Source: an uncultured Bacillota bacterium
GTDB lineage: Bacteria; Bacillota; Clostridia; Christensenellales; UBA1242
Assembly: GCA_945921365.1 (NCBI GenBank)
Contig: CAMEKL010000001.1
Coordinates: forward strand, 1-20,732
Length of the DNA: 20,732 nucleotides
Direction: 5' to 3'
Shown: positions 1-7,331 of the stretch, piece after piece
How positions within the stretch are numbered: the first letter of the stretch is position 1
Layout: each line of letters opens with the position of its first letter
Notes under the pieces: model-generated
What the model saw: only the letters and a program-made list of their open reading frames with translations
What the model was told of the DNA's origin: nothing
Database searches by the model: none
Program-made: the position numbers and the translations under genes

Positions 1-1639
1 CATAAAGATGTTTGTCTTCCACTTTAAACTCTGCAACCTTTTTGTTTATATATTCCATAACTTCAAGCGCAAAATTTCCATCTTCAACAAGAGATTTTCC
101 ATTGTATAATTCTTGAAGTTCGTTAAGCGCTGTTATTCCAAAAGATGCTGTTGCATATTCTAGAAGTGGCTTAATTTTATCTCGTGGTTTTAAATGACCT
201 TTATAGAATCCACCTTCGCAATAAGCAAGAGGATTCGTGCTTGCACGCATTTCGCCAAGATAGTCATAAGTTCTCTTATGAACATTTCTAATTAGTTCAA
301 GATAATAATCTAAAACTTTATAAAAATCTTTATTTTCACGCTTTGCCTTTGCATATATCATTGGAAGATGTAAGCTTACTGCACCAATATTGAAACGGCC
401 AACAAAAATTGGTGTGTCGCTTTCATCAGCCTTAGAGAATCCACCCTTTTCCCACCAAGGTGCTAGGAAGGCTCTGCAACCCATTGGGCTTATAACTTTT
501 CCATATTGTTTATACATATCTGCTATGTAACCTTCACCAGAAAGAGATAACCAATCTGGATACATTGTTTTTGAACTGCATTCTATGCCTGCTTCAAAAA
601 GATCTTCATTTACTTTTCCTTCTCCATGTAAATTTTCATCATAAAGGAAAACAATTTTTGGGAAAAGCACTGGCTTTTTGTGCCCTTCTTTTCCTTCTCC
701 ATTTTTTCTAACTTTTAAAATTGCTTTTGTTGCCATCTTTCCAAACTTAGTTGTTGAAAGACCAGTTGTAACAGTTATGAAAGGATAATCTCCTCTTGAA
801 GATGCAACCGTGTTAAACTTATATTCCCAACCTTGAAAACCTTGTTCGAAATCACGTTCAACATCTTTTTCTGCCTCTTCTTCTGCAAGCTTTCTGTCAA
901 TCTTTAATGCCAAATATTTTTCAATATATTTATCATAAGACCTTTGTGCATATTTTTCCAAAACCTTGTCTATTTCTGGAAGTGTGAAACCACCATATTG
1001 TTGACTTGCTGAAGCAAGTGTAACATCTCCAATAACGTCAAAAGCAGTGTCTAAAGTTTTTGGCTCGTTATACCACATATTGCTCATTTCAAAACCATTT
1101 TCTAAAACGCTTTTTATATCAAACAAGCAACAGTTCATTGTGTCTCGCCTTGAACTCATATCGTGAATATAGATATATCCTTCACGACATGCTTGAAGCT
1201 CTTCATTGCTCATAAAAAACTTTTGATACAATTCCTTGTTAAGTTGATTAAAAATTAAACATCTCTTTGTTGAAACAAGAGCACTGTCTAAATTACTGTT
1301 TTCTTTATCTCCAATATACATGATTGCTTGACTTTTTTTATAAACATCATCAAGCATTCTAACAAAATCTTGCTTATAGTTTCTATAATCTCTGTAACTT
1401 TTTGCAACTTCTGGTTTAACTTGGTCAAGCGCATTTTCAACAATAATATGCATAACAGCAATTTCAACCTTATCTGTTGGCTGACTTTTAACCATTTTAT
1501 CAACAATGTTTTTAAGTTTATCAAGTTCTTCTTCAGTGAACTCAACAAGCGCCCTATATGCAGATTTTTTTACAGCTGTTAAAACTTTTTGAACATTATA
1601 ATCTTCAAGTGTTCCGTCTTTTTTAACGATTTGTATCAT
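1..1639 (-). CDS. nrdD: Anaerobic (class III) ribonucleoside-triphosphate reductase, N-terminal 546 residues; runs off the left edge
   Basis: Reduces ribonucleotides to deoxyribonucleotides by glycyl-radical chemistry in the anaerobic cytoplasm, after activation by NrdG. Translating the minus strand from ATG 1639-1637 gives an unbroken frame to the window edge. Residues 1 to about 90 (starting MIQIVKKDGTLEDYN) look like an ATP-cone, the allosteric nucleotide-binding domain. Then come NCCLFDIK (Cys170/Cys171) and SPMGCRAFL (Cys388), which match the conserved active-site cysteine regions of the family. The C-terminal zinc cysteines and the glycyl-radical site lie outside the window, as would any nrdG. 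A GGGGG-type ribosome binding site at 1649-1653 supports the start. The upstream region carries two NrdR boxes, so dATP/ATP-responsive NrdR control is likely. Family assignment is firm; intactness of the missing third cannot be judged. Confidence 0.95.
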   Translation of the reverse strand, partial: MIQIVKKDGTLEDYNVQKVLTAVKKSAYRALVEFTEEELDKLKNIVDKMVKSQPTDKVEIAVMHIIVENALDQVKPEVAKSYRDYRNYKQDFVRMLDDVYKKSQAIMYIGDKENSNLDSALVSTKRCLIFNQLNKELYQKFFMSNEELQACREGYIYIHDMSSRRDTMNCCLFDIKSVLENGFEMSNMWYNEPKTLDTAFDVIGDVTLASASQQYGGFTLPEIDKVLEKYAQRSYDKYIEKYLALKIDRKLAEEEAEKDVERDFEQGFQGWEYKFNTVASSRGDYPFITVTTGLSTTKFGKMATKAILKVRKNGEGKEGHKKPVLFPKIVFLYDENLHGEGKVNEDLFEAGIECSSKTMYPDWLSLSGEGYIADMYKQYGKVISPMGCRAFLAPWWEKGGFSKADESDTPIFVGRFNIGAVSLHLPMIYAKAKRENKDFYKVLDYYLELIRNVHKRTYDYLGEMRASTNPLAYCEGGFYKGHLKPRDKIKPLLEYATASFGITALNELQELYNGKSLVEDGNFALEVMEYINKKVAEFKVEDKHLY

Positions 1640-1670
1640 ATATATTTACCCCCATAATTTTGTTCCCTTG

Positions 1671-1717
1671 TTACAATATATTGTGGTTCAACAAGATTTT
1701 GAACCAAAATATTGATT
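1671..1717 (-). promoter_or_regulatory. Tandem NrdR boxes upstream of nrdD
   Basis: Two 16-bp sites fit the published NrdR consensus acaCwAtATaTwGtgt. Site 1671-1686 (ttacaatatattgtgg) matches 13 of 16 positions; site 1702-1717 (aaccaaaatattgatt) matches 11 of 16, including 9 of the 10 core positions C-to-G. They are separated by 15 bp, giving 31 bp centre to centre, the three-turn spacing usual for NrdR pairs. They lie between the predicted -10 element and the nrdD start, so binding would block transcription. Confidence 0.85.
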
Positions 1718-1719
1718 TA

Positions 1720-1748
1720 ACTTTAACAATTATTAGAATATATGTCAA
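1720..1748 (-). promoter_or_regulatory. Predicted nrdD promoter
   Basis: On the minus strand a perfect -35 TTGACA (1743-1748) is followed after 17 nt by TAAAGT (1720-1725, 4 of 6 to TATAAT). The distal NrdR box starts just downstream of this -10. The rest of the 1749-1887 gap is A/T-rich and shows no other recognisable element. Confidence 0.5.
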
Positions 1749-1887
1749 ACAAAATTTAACAATTTTTTGCGTCTAAAAGCAACTTATTTTTTTACAAAAT
1801 TATAAACAGCTAGAATAAAGGAAAGTAGAAATTTAATATTTTTTTTCAAGGCTGTTTAAAATTTTTTCTTGTGTCAATACTTTTGTT

Positions 1888-3576
1888 ATGTATATTTTTC
1901 CTGTTCTAAATGGAAATGCGTGCATAAAAAACAAAAGCACTGCAATTTCTAAAATTGATGAAAGTGGCAAAATTGAAGTTTATGGAGTTAGAGATAAGTT
2001 TAGATATGACAATATCTCAATGCCATTCTTTAGAGGTATTGCATATTTTATTTTTGGTCTTTACCTTTTTTTTAAAAGCATGATAACCGCACAAGAAGTT
2101 TTTTTAAAAGAAAAAAAAGTTGAAGAGAAAAGAAAAATAAAAATCAGCGAAAGCAGACTTTTATCTATTATAGCCCTTAGCTGTGGAATTATTTTTGGAA
2201 GTCTTGCTTTTGTTCTTATTCCTTATTTTACTTTTTTCTATCTTGGAAAACTTGGCTATAACTATTTTTTAATTTGTCTTACCGCTGCTGGACTTAGAAT
2301 TTTAACATTCGCTTTAATTCTTCTTGTGTTAAGATTTATCCCATCTTTTAAACAGTTTTATAGACATAATGCAAGTTGCAATCTTGTTTTTAAAGAAGGA
2401 GAAAACTATCATCTTTCAACAAATTTTCTAACTTTTGTTTTAACCTCTTTCTTTATTCTCCTTTTTGTGTTATCATTTACTGCACTTAATATAAACTATG
2501 GGCTTAGAATTCTTCTAAATCTTTCTATAACTTTTACAACTGTTGGAATTGTGTTTGAAATTTTAAAAGCTATTGAAAAAAATAATGGAATTCTTTGTAG
2601 CATTTTTGTTAAACCAATTTCTTTTTTGGTTACAGCAAAACCTAGTTTAACAGAAAAAAACATTGCTAACAGCGTTGTGGAAGAGGTTAATATGATGGAA
2701 GAAAATCGCGAGAGAATTTTAGATGAAATTTCTGGAAAAGAAATTCCAATGAGTGTTGTTATTTCAGAAGTTAAAGAAAAGCTTGCAAAGGCAGGAATTG
2801 AATCAGCAAGTGAAAGTGAATGGCTTATTGCAGAGTGTCTTGGAAAAAACAGAAACGACATTAGGCTTAGAACAACAGTTTCTAAAGAAGAGTATAAAAA
2901 AATTAACAGTGTAACAGCAAAACGAGAAAAACATATTCCATTAACAAAAATTTTCAATAAAGCAAATTTTTATGGATACGATTTTTATATTGATAAAAAT
3001 GTTCTTTCTCCAAGACCAGAAACAGAGCTTTTAGTTGAGGAAGTTATAAAAGAGGCAAAAGAAAGAAATAATCCAAAAACAAAAATTTTAGATTTATGCA
3101 CTGGAAGTGGAGCAATTGCAACAGTTCTTGCAAAAAAAACAAATGCAAAGATTTTTGCTTCTGATATTTCAGAAAGCGCACTTTTAATTGCTAAGAAAAA
3201 TTCAAAAACTCATGAAGCACAAGTTAAATTTATAAATTCCGACATCTTTAAAAATTTTAAAAAAGAAAAATTTGATATCATTGTTTCAAATCCACCGTAT
3301 ATTCCATCAAAGGATATCTTAGCACTTGAAGATGAAGTTAAAAATAATGACCCTATTTTAGCACTTGATGGTGGTGAAGATGGGTTGATGTTTTATAGGG
3401 AAATAATTAAAGAGGCGCCAAACTTTCTTCTTCCAAATGGCATGATTTTTTTAGAAATCGGCATAAATCAAAGTAAAAGTGTTAAAAAACTCTTGCAAAA
3501 AGATTTTGAAGATATTAAAATAAAGAAAGATTATTCAAAAATAGATAGAATTGTCATTGCAAAATTAAAAGGATAA
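1888..3576 (+). CDS. prmC: DUF1385 membrane domain fused to PrmC, the release-factor glutamine methyltransferase
   Basis: PrmC methylates the glutamine of the GGQ motif in RF1 and RF2. The C-terminal half, from about residue 285, is a complete PrmC: a helical N-terminal domain, the SAM-binding motif DLCTGSG (402-408) and the catalytic, glutamine-binding NPPY (468-471). Residues 1 to about 280 resemble DUF1385, a multi-pass membrane family often encoded beside prmC in clostridia. There are about five hydrophobic segments (about 43-65, 93-118, 124-152, 179-200 and 206-230). The usual DUF1385 signatures (GGQAVIEGVMMR, YHGAEHK, HPRCGTSF) are eroded, for example YRHNASCNLVF in place of the histidine region. 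Most family pairs are separate genes; here they form one continuous 562-codon frame. The start lacks a clear Shine-Dalgarno and is somewhat uncertain. prfA fragments follow at once. PrmC identity is firm; the DUF1385 match is from memory of the family pattern. Confidence 0.88.
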   Translation: MYIFPVLNGNACIKNKSTAISKIDESGKIEVYGVRDKFRYDNISMPFFRGIAYFIFGLYLFFKSMITAQEVFLKEKKVEEKRKIKISESRLLSIIALSCGIIFGSLAFVLIPYFTFFYLGKLGYNYFLICLTAAGLRILTFALILLVLRFIPSFKQFYRHNASCNLVFKEGENYHLSTNFLTFVLTSFFILLFVLSFTALNINYGLRILLNLSITFTTVGIVFEILKAIEKNNGILCSIFVKPISFLVTAKPSLTEKNIANSVVEEVNMMEENRERILDEISGKEIPMSVVISEVKEKLAKAGIESASESEWLIAECLGKNRNDIRLRTTVSKEEYKKINSVTAKREKHIPLTKIFNKANFYGYDFYIDKNVLSPRPETELLVEEVIKEAKERNNPKTKILDLCTGSGAIATVLAKKTNAKIFASDISESALLIAKKNSKTHEAQVKFINSDIFKNFKKEKFDIIVSNPPYIPSKDILALEDEVKNNDPILALDGGEDGLMFYREIIKEAPNFLLPNGMIFLEIGINQSKSVKKLLQKDFEDIKIKKDYSKIDRIVIAKLKG

Positions 3577-3580
3577 AAAC

Positions 3581-3676
3581 ATGCTTGAAAAAACAATTGC
3601 TTTTAAAAACAGATTTGATGAACTTACAGAACTTATTTCTAAGCCAGAGATAATTGCAGAGTCTGAGACCACATAA
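3581..3676 (+). CDS. prfA: Detached N-terminus of peptide chain release factor 1 (residues 1-31), separate mini-ORF
   Basis: This 31-codon frame begins 4 nt after the prmC stop, with an AAAGGA ribosome binding site at 3568-3573 that overlaps that stop. Its peptide begins [18 protein letters not shown] and aligns without gaps to the start of Bacillus RF1 (MLDRLKSIEERYEKLNEL), including the following S-x-P-E-[IV]-[IV] turn. It ends at TAA 3674-3676. The remainder of RF1 resumes in another frame (+2) about 110 bp later. The ATG and ribosome binding site are intact, so the mini-ORF could still be translated, either as a helix that pairs with the RF1 core or simply as a relic that couples translation to the next ATG. 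Confidence 0.8.
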   Translation: MLEKTIAFKNRFDELTELISKPEIIAESETT

Positions 3677-3783
3677 AAGGAGAAAAGAATATGAAATACG
3701 TTATTTTTATTGTTATTTTTATCGTTTCATGGCTGGTTGGTGTGCTTGGGTGGGCACAAATAATTGGTAGCCTTCAGAACATT
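3665..3783 (+). other. Insertion interrupting prfA: stop codon, new ribosome binding site, new ATG and a membrane helix
   Basis: Aligned to RF1 of Bacillus, the mini-ORF covers residues 1-31 and the second frame resumes at about residue 35 (SKEQSD there, IKERSG here). The DNA between is therefore extra, replacing only about three codons. It holds TAA 3674, AGGAG 3678-3682 with an ideal 8-nt spacer, ATG 3691 and about 30 codons of strongly hydrophobic sequence. Its part 3737-3780 uses codons rare in the neighbours (CTG, GGG, CAG) and is roughly half G+C, against about 30% around it. The exact ends are uncertain. No terminal repeats typical of an insertion sequence were found. Confidence 0.7.
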
Positions 3784-4755
3784 AAAGAAAGAAGTGGGCT
3801 TGAAAGTTTAGCAGAGGCTCATGACGAACTTGTTAAACTTACAAAAGAAGAAGAAGATATACATAAAACTCTTGAAACAGAAAAAGACGAAGAAATTCTT
3901 GAACTTTTTAAAGAAGAGGAAAAGGAAAATAAAAGAAAAATTGAAGAACTTTGTGAAAAAATTAAAATACTTCTTCTTCCAAAAGATGAAAATGATGACA
4001 GCAACGTCATTATTGAAATAAGACCAGGTGTTGGTGGAGAAGAATCTGCCCTTTTTGGTGCTGTTCTTTTTAAAATGTATTGTAGATATGCAGAAAGAAA
4101 TAGATGGAATGTTGAAATTGTGGATTATTCTGAAACAGAAATTGGCGGAATTAAGGAATGTTCTTTCACAATTGCTGGAAAAGGTGCTTATTCAAAACTT
4201 AAGTATGAAAGTGGTGTTCATCGTGTTCAACGTGTTCCAGAAACAGAATCTCAAGGTAGAGTTCACACTTCAACAGCAACAGTTGCTGTTCTTCCAGAAG
4301 TTGAAGATGTTGACTTTGAGATTTTAGACAAAGATTTAAGAATAGACACATATAGAAGCAGTGGTGCAGGCGGTCAACATATCAATAAAACAGATTCTGC
4401 AATTAGAATTACTCACATTCCAACTGGAATTGTTGTTTCATGTCAAGACCAACGCTCTCAAACAAAAAATAAAGAAAAAGCGTTTGAAGTTTTAAAATCT
4501 AAATTATACAACTACTATAAAGGTCAAATAGATAAAGAATATTCTGAAAACAGAAAAAATCAAGTTGGAAATGCAGAACGCAGTGAGAGAATTAGAACAT
4601 ACAACTATCCACAAGGAAGAATAACGGACCACAGAATAAACTACACTGTTTACAACCTTGAAGACTTTTTAGATGGAAATATTGAAGATTTAATTGAAAA
4701 CTTGGCAATTGCAGACCAAAAAGAAAAGCTTGAAAAAGCATTAAATCAACAATAA
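3691..4755 (+). CDS. prfA: Peptide chain release factor 1 with a replaced, transmembrane N-terminus
   Basis: RF1 reads UAA and UAG in the ribosomal A site and triggers peptide release. From about residue 32 ([16 protein letters not shown]) the 354-residue protein follows RF1 closely. It has the RF1 tripeptide PET (183-185) of the PxT codon-reading type, not the SPF of RF2, the GGQ catalytic loop (227-229, [15 protein letters not shown]), and the conserved SQDQRSQ-like and RTYNFPQGR-like regions (here CQDQRSQ and RTYNYPQGR). Residues 1-31 ([20 protein letters not shown] then [11 protein letters not shown]) are not RF1; they form one transmembrane helix. The normal first 31 residues lie upstream in a separate mini-ORF. 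The AGGAG at 3678-3682 strongly supports the ATG at 3691. rpsF and one lipoprotein gene here end in TAG, so the cell needs a working RF1. RF1 identity is certain; membrane anchoring is inferred. Confidence 0.9.
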   Translation: MKYVIFIVIFIVSWLVGVLGWAQIIGSLQNIKERSGLESLAEAHDELVKLTKEEEDIHKTLETEKDEEILELFKEEEKENKRKIEELCEKIKILLLPKDENDDSNVIIEIRPGVGGEESALFGAVLFKMYCRYAERNRWNVEIVDYSETEIGGIKECSFTIAGKGAYSKLKYESGVHRVQRVPETESQGRVHTSTATVAVLPEVEDVDFEILDKDLRIDTYRSSGAGGQHINKTDSAIRITHIPTGIVVSCQDQRSQTKNKEKAFEVLKSKLYNYYKGQIDKEYSENRKNQVGNAERSERIRTYNYPQGRITDHRINYTVYNLEDFLDGNIEDLIENLAIADQKEKLEKALNQQ

Positions 4756-4759
4756 ACAC

Positions 4760-4788
4760 TTGATTGTCTAAATAAACTATGATAAAAT
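4760..4788 (+). promoter_or_regulatory. Predicted promoter of the gene at 4809
   Basis: TTGATT (4760-4765), a 17-nt spacer and TAAAAT (4783-4788) with the extended -10 TGA directly before it. The start codon follows about 20 nt later, behind a strong GAGGAGG ribosome binding site (4797-4803). Confidence 0.7.
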
Positions 4789-4808
4789 AAAACCACGAGG
4801 AGGAAAAA

Positions 4809-6311
4809 ATGGGGAAAAAAGTTAATCGTGGTTTTTTTAGTTATCTTTTAATACTTTTAGGTGTTGTTCTTGCATTCGTTACCATTTGCGTTTGCATCAT
4901 GATTTTTTCACCAGGAACAGAAATTTTTGGCTTTTCATATTTTAGTGAAAAAACTGGTGAAAAAGAAATTTTAAACGCAACAGTTTATAACGGTGAAGAA
5001 AAAATTGAAGGTGAAACTTTTGATTTAAACAATGAAGGGCAAATGAATGATATTAACTCTCTTGTTTTAAAATCAAACAAATATTCAATAAGCGTTAAAC
5101 AAAAAGAAAAAACAACAGATTCTGTTAAAAGTGCATTAACTGTTATTGTTAACACAACTATTTCTGGCTTTGTGAAAGATAATAAAGTTAAAACAGAAAT
5201 ATTTTGCAAATATTTTAAAGACACTAAAACACTTGAAATTGTTGCCAACGCACCAACTGGATTTTTAAATTTTAATAACACTGCTTACATTGAAGTTTTA
5301 TTTCCAACAGATTTTAATAAAGAAATAAATATTCAAATTGAAAACGAAAATGGAAATATTTATCTTGGAAATAACAGTTCAGCGAATATTGAATCTAACA
5401 CCTTAAATGTTAATAAACTTGATGTGAACATAAAATCTGGAAATTTAAATGGCTATAATTATTTTGCAATTGCAGACAGCACAAAAGATTCTTCTATAAA
5501 AACTCAAAAAGGAAAAATAAATTTTGAAAGTGCTATCTCTGCAAAAAATCTAACACTTGAAACAGAAACTGGAAACATCAATTTAATAAGCGAAAATTTA
5601 GATATTGCAAATACTTTAAAAATTAAATCTAACAGTTCTTTTGTTGAAATTAAAAAAGCAACTGCAAAAAGTTTTGACTTTGATGTTGCTGGTGGGAAAA
5701 TTTATGCTGGAGAACTTACTGGACATATAATCTTTTCTCAGAATTCAAATTCATGTGACTTCCAAGCAAACACAATTAACGGTTCTCTTTTAATTGGAAC
5801 TATAAATACTGACTTTGATAAAATCATCACAAAAACTTCTGTTTTAATCAAAGATTCAATAAACGGAAAAGCAACAATTTCAACTAATGGGGAAGTTAAT
5901 ATTGCAAAAATAAATAGTTCTATTTTAACATCTACCATAAGAACAAATTCTGCAAAAATAAGTGTTTGTGAAGTTGAGGCTAATATTGATGTTGTTTCAA
6001 ACTCAGGCCAAATTATTTTAGGAAAAATTGAAAATTCAAACATCTATGGAATTAGAAAACAAATTGATGTTACTTCAAATTCTGGCTATGTAGTTTTATA
6101 TTTTGACAAAGTTGGAACAAACAGCAATGTTAATTCTAAAAATAATATTTATGCTTTTTTTAAAAATGGAGATTTTAAACTTAGCGCAACCGCTTCTAAA
6201 ATTATATTAAATGAAAAAGAAGAAACATCTCCAATTTCAATTGGTTCAAACGATTTAAAAACTTTAAATTTACAAACAGAAAAAACAATAACAATAAGCA
6301 CAAATAATTAA
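4809..6311 (+). CDS. Membrane-anchored beta-repeat protein, DUF4097-like putative adhesin
   Basis: No enzyme function is recognised. Residues about 10-33 form one hydrophobic anchor after a basic MGKKVNR start, placing the remaining roughly 465 residues outside the cytoplasm. That part is rich in N, S, T, K and I and built of short alternating strands with recurring patterns such as ETGNINL, SNSGQIIL, SNSGYVVL and NGNIYLG. This is the layout of DUF4097-type putative adhesin domains, which fold as a right-handed beta-helix. It has its own promoter and a strong ribosome binding site, and ends at a hairpin terminator, so it is probably monocistronic. Cysteines are few and there is no LPXTG sorting signal. 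It could instead be another extracellular beta-solenoid; the fold class is more certain than the family. Confidence 0.6.
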   Translation: MGKKVNRGFFSYLLILLGVVLAFVTICVCIMIFSPGTEIFGFSYFSEKTGEKEILNATVYNGEEKIEGETFDLNNEGQMNDINSLVLKSNKYSISVKQKEKTTDSVKSALTVIVNTTISGFVKDNKVKTEIFCKYFKDTKTLEIVANAPTGFLNFNNTAYIEVLFPTDFNKEINIQIENENGNIYLGNNSSANIESNTLNVNKLDVNIKSGNLNGYNYFAIADSTKDSSIKTQKGKINFESAISAKNLTLETETGNINLISENLDIANTLKIKSNSSFVEIKKATAKSFDFDVAGGKIYAGELTGHIIFSQNSNSCDFQANTINGSLLIGTINTDFDKIITKTSVLIKDSINGKATISTNGEVNIAKINSSILTSTIRTNSAKISVCEVEANIDVVSNSGQIILGKIENSNIYGIRKQIDVTSNSGYVVLYFDKVGTNSNVNSKNNIYAFFKNGDFKLSATASKIILNEKEETSPISIGSNDLKTLNLQTEKTITISTNN

Positions 6312-6341
6312 AAAAAAGAGATTATTTAATCTCTTTTTTTT
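6311..6341. terminator. Bidirectional hairpin terminator between convergent genes
   Basis: GAGATTA (6318-6324) pairs with TAATCTC (6327-6333), extended by A7 on the left and a T run on the right, so either strand gives a stem followed by U residues. It serves the plus-strand gene ending at 6311 and the minus-strand gene whose stop lies at 6340-6342. Confidence 0.85.
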
Positions 6342-6972
6342 AAAAGCTTCTTTCGTTTTTATTTATTTTTGCTTTTTTCTCATTTATAAGTGTTTTTTCA
6401 AAAACATCTTTAATTTTTTTAACTTCTTCAAAATTTAAAAATTTCTTATTCAATGTTGAAAGAATTCCAATTGTATAAATTTTTTTGTTAGCTAAAATAA
6501 TTTTTTTTGCATTATCAAAAGAATAACTTTTACAATCTGTTGTTGGAATAAAATTCCACTCCTTTTTATTATCTGAAAATATAACGTTCCCTTTTATTTT
6601 TTCCCCAGAAGTTATATCATAGCAAAATATATTATTTTCTTTTTTTGAAATTGTTATTGCTCTTAAAACATTATTTTTTTCGTTAAAAAGAAACTTGATT
6701 TCATTATTTTTAAAACTGTTTAAGGTTTTTGAAAAAATGCTGTAAAGTTGTTCAATTTTCATTTTATTGTAATAATCTTTTTCTTCAAGCCCAAGAATTT
6801 TAACAATTCCACTTGTTGTGTAAATATAATAATCTTTGCTTAATAAACTATAATTGATAGCTTTTTTACTAATTAAACTATATGCAAAATCTTTGTCAAT
6901 TTTAAGGATATCACATTCCTTTGTTTTTTCATTTACAATCCAAAGTAATTCACTTCCATTATATTTTTCCAT
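6340..6972 (-). CDS. Hypothetical protein, 210 residues, no recognised domain
   Basis: I do not recognise this gene. A longer frame begins at 7002, but the ATG at 6972-6970 (protein MEKYNGSELLWIVNEK) is preferred because an AGGGG ribosome binding site lies 8 nt upstream and the extra ten codons overlap the predicted promoter and leader. The product is lysine-, isoleucine- and asparagine-rich, with no signal peptide or membrane helix, so it is probably cytoplasmic. The middle contains short alternating strands (YYIYTTSGIVKILG, NNIFCYDITSGEKIKG, KKIILANKKIYTIGIL) that suggest a beta-rich fold; the end is a basic helix. It has its own promoter and shares a bidirectional terminator, so it appears to be a stand-alone gene. 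Confidence 0.7.
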   Translation of the reverse strand: MEKYNGSELLWIVNEKTKECDILKIDKDFAYSLISKKAINYSLLSKDYYIYTTSGIVKILGLEEKDYYNKMKIEQLYSIFSKTLNSFKNNEIKFLFNEKNNVLRAITISKKENNIFCYDITSGEKIKGNVIFSDNKKEWNFIPTTDCKSYSFDNAKKIILANKKIYTIGILSTLNKKFLNFEEVKKIKDVFEKTLINEKKAKINKNERSF

Positions 6973-6992
6973 ACACAACCCCTTATATATTT

Positions 6993-7021
6993 TTAATAAC
7001 ATATAAAAGATGCTTTGTCAA
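6993..7021 (-). promoter_or_regulatory. Predicted promoter of the 6340-6972 gene
   Basis: Minus strand: perfect -35 TTGACA (7016-7021), 17-nt spacer, and TATTAA (6993-6998) with an extended -10 TG one base before it. The expected start of transcription lies about 13 nt before the ATG at 6972, leaving room for the AGGGG site. Confidence 0.6.
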
Positions 7022-7031
7022 TATTAAAATT

Positions 7032-7066
7032 AAAAAAAAATCACCATGTTTTGGTGATTTTTTTTA
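7032..7066 (-). terminator. Rho-independent terminator of the rpsF-ssb-rpsR operon
   Basis: Stem TCACCA (7041-7046) with TGGTGA (7052-7057), loop of 5 nt, stem extended by A/T pairs. On the minus strand it is followed by a run of nine U residues (7032-7040). The upstream arm touches the rpsR stop codon. Confidence 0.85.
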
Positions 7067-7315
7067 TTCTCCTTTAAATGGAAGAAGTGCCATAATTCTT
7101 GCCCTTTTTATTGCTTCTGTAAGTTGTCTTTGGTGAGCAGAACAAATTCCTGTTTGTCTTCTTGGCAAGATTTTTCCTTTTTCTGTCATAAACTTTTTAA
7201 GTTTATTAACATCTTTATAATCTATTGATTCAACTTTATCAACGCAGAACAAGCAAACTTTCTTTTTTGAAGGTTTTTTGAATTTTTTGCGTTCTTCAGT
7301 TTTAACTTCGCTCAT
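7064..7315 (-). CDS. rpsR: Small ribosomal subunit protein bS18
   Basis: bS18 binds the 30S platform together with bS6. The 83-residue protein shows a lysine-rich N-terminus and the core patterns [21 protein letters not shown] and [19 protein letters not shown], typical of bS18. It keeps CLFC (21-24) and a third cysteine in GICSAHQ, so it is the zinc-binding (C+) form. It is last in the rpsF-ssb-rpsR operon, 16 nt after ssb, with a terminator overlapping its stop. Its length is normal for the family. Confidence 0.97.
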   Translation of the reverse strand: MSEVKTEERKKFKKPSKKKVCLFCVDKVESIDYKDVNKLKKFMTEKGKILPRRQTGICSAHQRQLTEAIKRARIMALLPFKGE

Positions 7316-7331
7316 ACTATTCTCCTTTTAA

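Noticed and set aside
1288..1582. Short open frames on both strands within nrdD
   Set aside because: The minus-strand frame from 1639 encodes an unbroken NrdD N-terminus through this stretch, so these are shadows.
3665..3783. Intein or group I/II intron in prfA
   Set aside because: At about 110 bp it is far too small for either, with no splice or catalytic motifs, and it contains a stop codon and a new start.
3821..4327. Open frames of 66 and 99 codons in another plus frame over prfA
   Set aside because: They lie wholly within the RF1 coding sequence, are lysine/leucine-rich low-complexity translations and lack ribosome binding sites; RF1 is continuous there.
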